64,000 nucleotides of DNA from Candidatus Opimibacter skivensis (GTDB lineage: Bacteria > Bacteroidota > Bacteroidia > Chitinophagales > Saprospiraceae): positions 620,001 to 684,000 of the forward strand of contig JADKHH010000001.1 of assembly GCA_016721905.1 (NCBI GenBank). Reading direction: 5' to 3'. The translations under genes and the position numbers were made by a program. The notes beneath the pieces were generated by a model. That model was not told where the DNA came from. It searched no databases and was given only the letters and a program-made list of their open reading frames with translations. Below, piece after piece: positions 59,379 through 64,000 of this stretch. The stretch's first letter is position 1, and each line of letters starts with the position of its first letter.

Positions 59379-61610
59379 ATGCAGGAAACTGAACAGGCAG
59401 TGGATTTCAAGGTTGCAGCCCAGTTGGGTCTGAATAAGGATGAATTTGACAAGATTTGTTCAGTACTCGGCAGGGTGCCGAACTTCACAGAAGTCAGTGT
59501 ATACTCGGTCATGTGGAGTGAGCACTGCTCCTACAAGAACTCCATCAAGTACCTGAAAACCCTCCCCCGGGATGGTGGAAGACTGCTGGTTGCCGCCGGG
59601 GAAGAAAATGCCGGATTGATCGATATCGGGGAAGGGATAGCCTGTGCCTTTAAGATTGAATCGCATAACCACCCCTCTGCTATCGAGCCATACCAGGGTG
59701 CAGCGACCGGTGTCGGGGGTATCCATCGGGATATCTTCACCATGGGAGCCAGGCCCATTGCGGCACTTAACTCCCTTCGCTTTGGCGACCCAAATCACCC
59801 TCATATGAGACACCTTATCAAAGGAGTGGTCAGTGGGATTGGCGATTATGGCAATTGCCTTGGCGTACCGACAGTTGGAGGTGAGGTTTATTTTGATCCT
59901 TGCTACCAGCAAAACATCCTCGTCAATGCCATGTCAGTCGGCATCGTCAGGATAGGGGAAACAATATCCGCCTGTGCTGATGGCCCGGGCAACCCTGTCT
60001 TTATCGTTGGCTCGGCCACAGGGAGGGATGGAATACACGGAGCCACCTTTGCGTCTGCGGACCTTACTGAAAATTCTGCTGAGGATCTTCCTGCTGTCCA
60101 GGTAGGTGACCCTTTCCAGGAAAAACTATTACTTGAAGCTACGCTTGAAATTATAAAGACTGGTGCTGTTGTTGGCATGCAGGATATGGGAGCTGCTGGT
60201 ATTTCCTGTTCGACCTCCGAAATGAGTGCTAAATCAGGCACCGGCATGATCATCAATCTGGACCTGGTCCCAACCCGGCAGCAAAACATGCACGCCTGGG
60301 AAATGCTGCTGTCCGAAAGCCAGGAAAGGATGTTGGTTGTCGTACATAAGGGAAGAGAAAAAGAAATCACTGCCATCTTTGACAAATGGGATCTGGAGTG
60401 TGCCCAGATAGGCGAAGTCACAGACACCGGCAGACTCGAATATTTCCGCCACGGTGAAAAAGTAGCAGATATCCCTGCATTTTCGTTGGTACTTGGGGGT
60501 GGAGCTCCGGTTTATGACCGGGAATACACCCGCCCTACTTACATGGACGAAATAAAACCATATGATCCACCAGCACCTGCAGACAAGGATTTAGTTTCGA
60601 TCGCACATCGAATCATGAATTCACCGAATATAGCTTCGAAACGCTGGGTCTATGAGCAATATGATCACACAGTCCGCACAGGAAATACAAACACCAATGA
60701 TCCTTCTGATGCGACCATTGTGCGCCTTAAAGACACCGATAAATCATTAGCTGTTACTGTGGACTGCAATAGCGCTTATGTGCATGCTGATCCGTATATA
60801 GGGGCCATGATAGCTGTATCAGAGGCAGCACGTAATATCCGATGTTCAGGCGGTATCCCGTTGGGCGTTACCAATTGCCTCAATTTTGGGAATCCATACA
60901 ATCCTGAAGTATATTATCAATTCGTACATGCCATTAAAGGGATGGGGGAAGCTTGCAGAAAATACGGAACACCGGTGACAGGAGGAAATGTAAGTTTTTA
61001 TAATCAGTCAGTACTCAAAGACAGGACCGAACCCGTATTTCCAACACCGACCATTGGCATGGTTGGCCTTGTTGAAAAGAAAGAACATGCTACTACCCTT
61101 TCTTTTAAGAAAGAAGGCGATCATATCCTTATGCTTGGAGCATTGCCAAACAATGCAGATGGCTCAGTTTACATTCGTGAAATCATGGGTCAGCGTTTGA
61201 CCGCGTGCCCGGAATTCAACCTTGATTCGGAATTTAAACTTCACGAAGTAATCAGCCAGCTGATCGGTGCTTCGATGGTGGCAAGTGCCCATGATGTTTC
61301 AGAAGGAGGTTTGTTAACCTCACTCACGGAAAGTGCGATGGCGGGGTCCCTGGGTTACAACATATCTTTGCCAGCTGGAGTGAGAAAAGACATTTTCCTT
61401 TTTAGCGAAAGCCAGGGGCGAATTGTTATCTCCGTCAATAAGGAAAATTTAACAAAAACGGAGGAGTTACTGGATAAACAAGCTATCCCGTTTATACGTT
61501 TAGGCACTGTGACCTCTCCCGTGATGACCATTGACGGGCTGGATTTCGGAGCTGTCTCCGATTGGAAATCAGAATATCAAAATGCGCTGTCCAACATACT
61601 TGAACAATAA
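59379..61610 (+). CDS. purL: Phosphoribosylformylglycinamidine synthase II (small PurL)
   Basis: Fourth step of purine synthesis. It has 743 residues, the small form that needs PurS and PurQ partners, not in the window. Motifs: MWSEHCSYKNS near 45-55, FKIESHNHPSAIEPYQGAATGVGGI near 91-115, then GMQDMGAAGISCSTSEM near 266-282, VTNCLNFGNP near 504-513 and VSEGGLL in the last third. A promoter candidate is at 59353, and the TlpA-like gene follows after 21 bases. Confidence 0.97.
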   Translation: MQETEQAVDFKVAAQLGLNKDEFDKICSVLGRVPNFTEVSVYSVMWSEHCSYKNSIKYLKTLPRDGGRLLVAAGEENAGLIDIGEGIACAFKIESHNHPSAIEPYQGAATGVGGIHRDIFTMGARPIAALNSLRFGDPNHPHMRHLIKGVVSGIGDYGNCLGVPTVGGEVYFDPCYQQNILVNAMSVGIVRIGETISACADGPGNPVFIVGSATGRDGIHGATFASADLTENSAEDLPAVQVGDPFQEKLLLEATLEIIKTGAVVGMQDMGAAGISCSTSEMSAKSGTGMIINLDLVPTRQQNMHAWEMLLSESQERMLVVVHKGREKEITAIFDKWDLECAQIGEVTDTGRLEYFRHGEKVADIPAFSLVLGGGAPVYDREYTRPTYMDEIKPYDPPAPADKDLVSIAHRIMNSPNIASKRWVYEQYDHTVRTGNTNTNDPSDATIVRLKDTDKSLAVTVDCNSAYVHADPYIGAMIAVSEAARNIRCSGGIPLGVTNCLNFGNPYNPEVYYQFVHAIKGMGEACRKYGTPVTGGNVSFYNQSVLKDRTEPVFPTPTIGMVGLVEKKEHATTLSFKKEGDHILMLGALPNNADGSVYIREIMGQRLTACPEFNLDSEFKLHEVISQLIGASMVASAHDVSEGGLLTSLTESAMAGSLGYNISLPAGVRKDIFLFSESQGRIVISVNKENLTKTEELLDKQAIPFIRLGTVTSPVMTIDGLDFGAVSDWKSEYQNALSNILEQ

Positions 61611-61631
61611 AATTTAAACCTGTACATACCT

Positions 61632-62744
61632 ATGAAAAATCTTACCATCGGTCTTTTTATCCTCTCGATCATCAGTATCGCTTCATGCGGAGCCATCTCA
61701 TCAAAAGGGACCAATATTACCGGAACCATTTCGGATGCGCCCAACATGAAAGTGTACCTTGATCAAATGGGACCTAACAGCAACACGATCGTTATGAGCC
61801 AGGGTGATACAGATGCTAATGGCGATTTTACGCTTAAAATGGACGAAACCCTGCCTGCAGCGATATACAGACTCCGAATTGGTGCGGGAAAATTATTTCT
61901 TGTCCTGGAAGATGCTTCTTCGACGGTGACTGTGAAAGGAACCCTGGAGGGGATGAGAACAAGTGACATGGAAATCAGAGGCTCTGAAAGTGCCAAAGAT
62001 TTTATGGATGCCAGCCACCTGCTCTCCACCGGAAAGATTACAATTGATGATGTCAAGGATTACATCAAGAATACGCCATATCCGATGGCAGGTATGCAAA
62101 TGGCTATCAATGCGTTTGGAAACAGGCCTGAGTTTTATGATATCCATAAAACTGCAGCGGCTCAATTGGCTAAGAAATATCCTAACCATGAGTATACTGC
62201 TCAATATGCCACCTTTGCTACCGGTCTTGAGCAGGCAGCTGCCCAGGGCCAGGCCTCAGAAGCCATCCAGGTTGGTATGCCTGCCCCTAACATTACCCTT
62301 GCAAGTCCTGACGGAAAAAATTACTCTTTAGCTGACCTGAAAGGAAAAGTAGTATTACTTGATTTCTGGGCTTCCTGGTGCGGACCTTGCAGGAAATCCA
62401 ACCCACATGTTGTCGAAGTCTACAACAAATACAAAGAGAAAGGATTTACAGTCTTCAGCGTTTCACTTGATGGAATTGATAGCCGTTCTAAAGCAAGATA
62501 TCCCGATGAAGCTCAGTTTCAAGCCGGTCTTGAACAATCAAAGAAAAACTGGATAGCGGCTATTGAGAAAGATCAATTGACCTGGCCATACCACGTGAGT
62601 GAACTGACCAAATGGGATACACAGGCTGCAAGACAATATGGGGTGTCGGGGATTCCTAAAACATTCCTGATAGGCCGTGATGGAAAAATCGCTGCTGTCC
62701 ACCCACGTACAACCTTGGAGGAGGAATTGTTGAAAGTGCTCTAA
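61632..62744 (+). CDS. TlpA-family thiol-disulfide oxidoreductase with DUF4369-like N-terminus
   Basis: Membrane-anchored lipoprotein of 370 residues: lipobox ISIASC (Cys about 20), a DUF4369-like beta domain (30-120), a helical linker, and a thioredoxin domain from about 220. That domain has the active site WASWCGPCRKSN, the FTVFSVSLDG strand and the cis-proline GVSGIPKTFLI. It faces the periplasm. It is 21 bases after purL and probably on the same transcript. Substrate unknown. Confidence 0.92.
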   Translation: MKNLTIGLFILSIISIASCGAISSKGTNITGTISDAPNMKVYLDQMGPNSNTIVMSQGDTDANGDFTLKMDETLPAAIYRLRIGAGKLFLVLEDASSTVTVKGTLEGMRTSDMEIRGSESAKDFMDASHLLSTGKITIDDVKDYIKNTPYPMAGMQMAINAFGNRPEFYDIHKTAAAQLAKKYPNHEYTAQYATFATGLEQAAAQGQASEAIQVGMPAPNITLASPDGKNYSLADLKGKVVLLDFWASWCGPCRKSNPHVVEVYNKYKEKGFTVFSVSLDGIDSRSKARYPDEAQFQAGLEQSKKNWIAAIEKDQLTWPYHVSELTKWDTQAARQYGVSGIPKTFLIGRDGKIAAVHPRTTLEEELLKVL

Positions 62745-62764
62745 GCTTAAGGCAATTACCTGGT

Positions 62765-62806
62765 AAATAAAAAAAGGCAAGATCAATGATCCTGCCTTTT
62801 TTTATT
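62765..62806 (+). terminator. Intrinsic terminator after the TlpA-like gene
   Basis: 15-bp stem AAATAAAAAAAGGCA / TGCCTTTTTTTATTT around a GATC loop stem. It is symmetric, so it can also serve the opposite strand. Confidence 0.85.
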
Positions 62807-62830
62807 TTGTAAGATATGTAGCGCCCGTGA

Positions 62831-63211
62831 TCAGAACTTGATGATCTGGACCATAATGTCATGTTTCTTAGTTAGGCGTTCAGCGAATGCGAAACTTCCT
62901 GCAGGTGCGATGAGGATTAAGCCACCTCCTTTATTCTTGCCAAGAATACTTAATAGCTTCCATTTGCTAACTGTCTTTTCAGCATCAGCATCCTTACGTA
63001 CAACCTCTATATACCACCTGCCTCCTCGCTTAACTGCTGTAATATCAGGAACCAGCTTATCATCACTATCCTTATTACTCAAGCCGGAAGGGGTTTCGTA
63101 CCCTTCAATATTGGCCTTTACATCTGAATACCCATTACGGGCAACCCAGGTAACCAATATCTTCTTTATTAGCTCTTCATCTTTACTCATAGGCACTGCC
63201 AATACTTCCAT
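62831..63211 (-). CDS. Hypothetical protein, possible PD-(D/E)xK-like fold
   Basis: Not recognised. Small cytosolic protein of 126 residues with a helix at the start (DEELIKKILVTWVARN), then PDITAVKRGGRWYIEVVRKDADAE, and a strand-helix end GGGLILIAPAGSFAFAERL. The order helix, PD, a strand with xExVxRK and a late strand is reminiscent of restriction-endonuclease-like folds, but the catalytic pair is not convincing. The start could also be the ATG at 63190. A strong promoter lies upstream. Confidence 0.65.
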   Translation of the reverse strand: MEVLAVPMSKDEELIKKILVTWVARNGYSDVKANIEGYETPSGLSNKDSDDKLVPDITAVKRGGRWYIEVVRKDADAEKTVSKWKLLSILGKNKGGGLILIAPAGSFAFAERLTKKHDIMVQIIKF

Positions 63212-63242
63212 AAATGATCTTTTCTAAGGACATCGGGGGGGA

Positions 63243-63272
63243 CAAATATAACAATTTGATTATCAGGGCAAA
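63243..63272 (-). promoter_or_regulatory. Promoter (TTTG-N18-TATATTTG) for the 126-residue protein gene
   Basis: Minus-strand TTTG at 63272-63269 and TATATTTG at 63250-63243 with an 18-base spacer, 32 bases upstream of the ATG. One of the few promoters here with both elements. Confidence 0.6.
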
Positions 63273-63540
63273 GTTTATCTTTCTAAAAATCCTTGAATTT
63301 TATTGGTTGAACGCTGTCAGATGGCCCTTCAAATGGACCTTTTTATACCTTAACCTGGCCTGAGCATGCGGGTTTATTCAAGCTATAACTTGCTTTATAT
63401 CAGTTAATTAAATTTAAGGTGGCTCCCTTAACATCCAGTCAGCTGATTAAGTCCGGGATTACCAATAGTGCTATAAAATCTTTTGATCAATTATTTTAAA
63501 GTAAATCACCCTGGTACATCTATTGCAACAGTCCATTAAA
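63273..63540. other. Spacer without recognised gene
   Basis: AT-rich spacer between two leftward genes. I see no ORF with coding character, no tRNA and no strong hairpin before the terminator at 63543. Confidence 0.4.
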
Positions 63541-63542
63541 GG

Positions 63543-63570
63543 CAAAAAAAAAGCCGCCCTAAGGCGGCTT
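63543..63570 (-). terminator. Intrinsic terminator after the edge lipoprotein gene
   Basis: Minus-strand stem AAGCCGCC / GGCGGCTT (4-base loop) followed by a run of T, 30 bases past the stop codon. Confidence 0.85.
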
Positions 63571-63600
63571 AAAAGACTATTACAATCTCACCCAATGTAA

Positions 63601-64000
63601 TTATTTAGCAATCTGATCAGTACTGGTAGTACCGGTCAAAGCTGATTTAACTGCAAAATGTACTGTTTCTACCTCAGTGTTTACAGCTGTCCAGGTTTCA
63701 GCAGTTGCTTCAGAAACTTTTGCAGATGTCGTTTCGAGGTCACCAAGAAACTTCTTGAAAGTTTCTAATTGTGTAGTGATCGCTGCTTTACCTGCCTCAT
63801 CAGCAGTTGCAAGAGCACCTTCAAGTTCAGCAACTTTAGCTGCAACTCCACCCTTAAGGTTGGTCAAATCTTGTGAAGCCGCTGATTTAGCAGCCATAAA
63901 AACAGAGTCCGCAACTGCCTCAGCAGTAGCTGTTTCTGTGCTGGCATTCGTAGTGTCTTTGCAAGCTACCCATGCCAATGAGAGTAACAATGCCAGTGAA
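63601..64000 (-). CDS. Partial lipoprotein, Ala/Thr/Glu-rich helical
   Basis: The 5' end lies outside the window. The frame reads back from the lipobox VAC into a leucine-rich signal peptide (SLALLLSLAWVAC) up to the right edge with no start codon needed inside. The mature part (about 120 residues after the Cys) is very rich in Ala, Thr and Glu and predicted as long helices (AELEGALATADEAGKAAITT, VSEATAETWTAVNTEVE). No family recognised; an envelope structural or stress protein is a guess. Confidence 0.75.
   Translation of the reverse strand, partial: SLALLLSLAWVACKDTTNASTETATAEAVADSVFMAAKSAASQDLTNLKGGVAAKVAELEGALATADEAGKAAITTQLETFKKFLGDLETTSAKVSEATAETWTAVNTEVETVHFAVKSALTGTTSTDQIAK

Overview
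The window comes from an aerobic member of the Bacteroidota, most likely near Saprospiraceae or another Chitinophagales-like lineage. This is inferred from family types and gene order, not from a database search. The signs are promoters of the TAnnTTTG type, an almost complete lack of Shine-Dalgarno sites, a 312-residue NusB, an internally duplicated DUF1599 protein, tandem CoxC paralogues, an alternative complex III operon (actABCDEF), and the neighbourhood miaB - sigma-54 activator - lptE - TPR-like protein - secG. No phage, insertion sequence, CRISPR array or restriction locus was seen. All protein genes look intact, and only the lipoprotein at the right edge is cut by the window.

Layout. 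0-9.6 kb: aspC faces a lipoprotein/guaA pair, followed by nusB, a DoxX-like membrane protein with DUF1599, an EamA transporter, an IMPACT-family protein and coaE. 9.7-17.8 kb: rocD diverges from miaB, which leads into the sigma-54 activator, lptE, a TPR-like gene and secG, then groES-groEL. 17.8-26.6 kb: ilvE, an unknown gene with rdgB, a UbiA-family prenyltransferase, a DUF1573 lipoprotein, two tRNA-Arg genes (CCT and TCT) flanking ubiX and a thioredoxin, ung, a DUF423 protein and small envelope proteins. 26.7-43.5 kb: one long leftward operon, actA-B-C-D-E-F, coxB, coxA, ctaB, two coxC genes, coxD, a SCO-like gene, a DUF420 gene and an 86-residue membrane protein. It encodes a quinol:cytochrome c oxidoreductase together with its terminal oxidase and assembly factors. 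43.6-64 kb: thyA, an apparently exported methyltransferase, small membrane proteins, a cyclase/TPR protein, a UbiD-family decarboxylase, an RsmF-like rRNA methyltransferase, folK with a deoxynucleoside kinase, a large Asp-box beta-propeller protein, a universal stress protein, purL, a TlpA-like thioredoxin, an unknown protein and the cut lipoprotein.

How the genes work together. The respiratory operon carries electrons from menaquinol through alternative complex III to an aa3-type oxidase. The UbiA, UbiX and UbiD homologues in the window could supply the menaquinone, possibly by the futalosine route. The most striking gene is coxB. Its intact CuA domain is followed by a complete OmpA-type peptidoglycan-binding domain, at the position where caa3 oxidases carry a fused cytochrome c. 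This would tie the oxidase to the cell wall.

The second notable layer is non-coding. Several families of short-period repeats (6-, 7-, 9- and 21-bp units and long palindromes) fill spacers and run into gene ends. Two composite elements, at 51.06-51.41 kb and 54.12-54.24 kb, have the same three modules in the same order.
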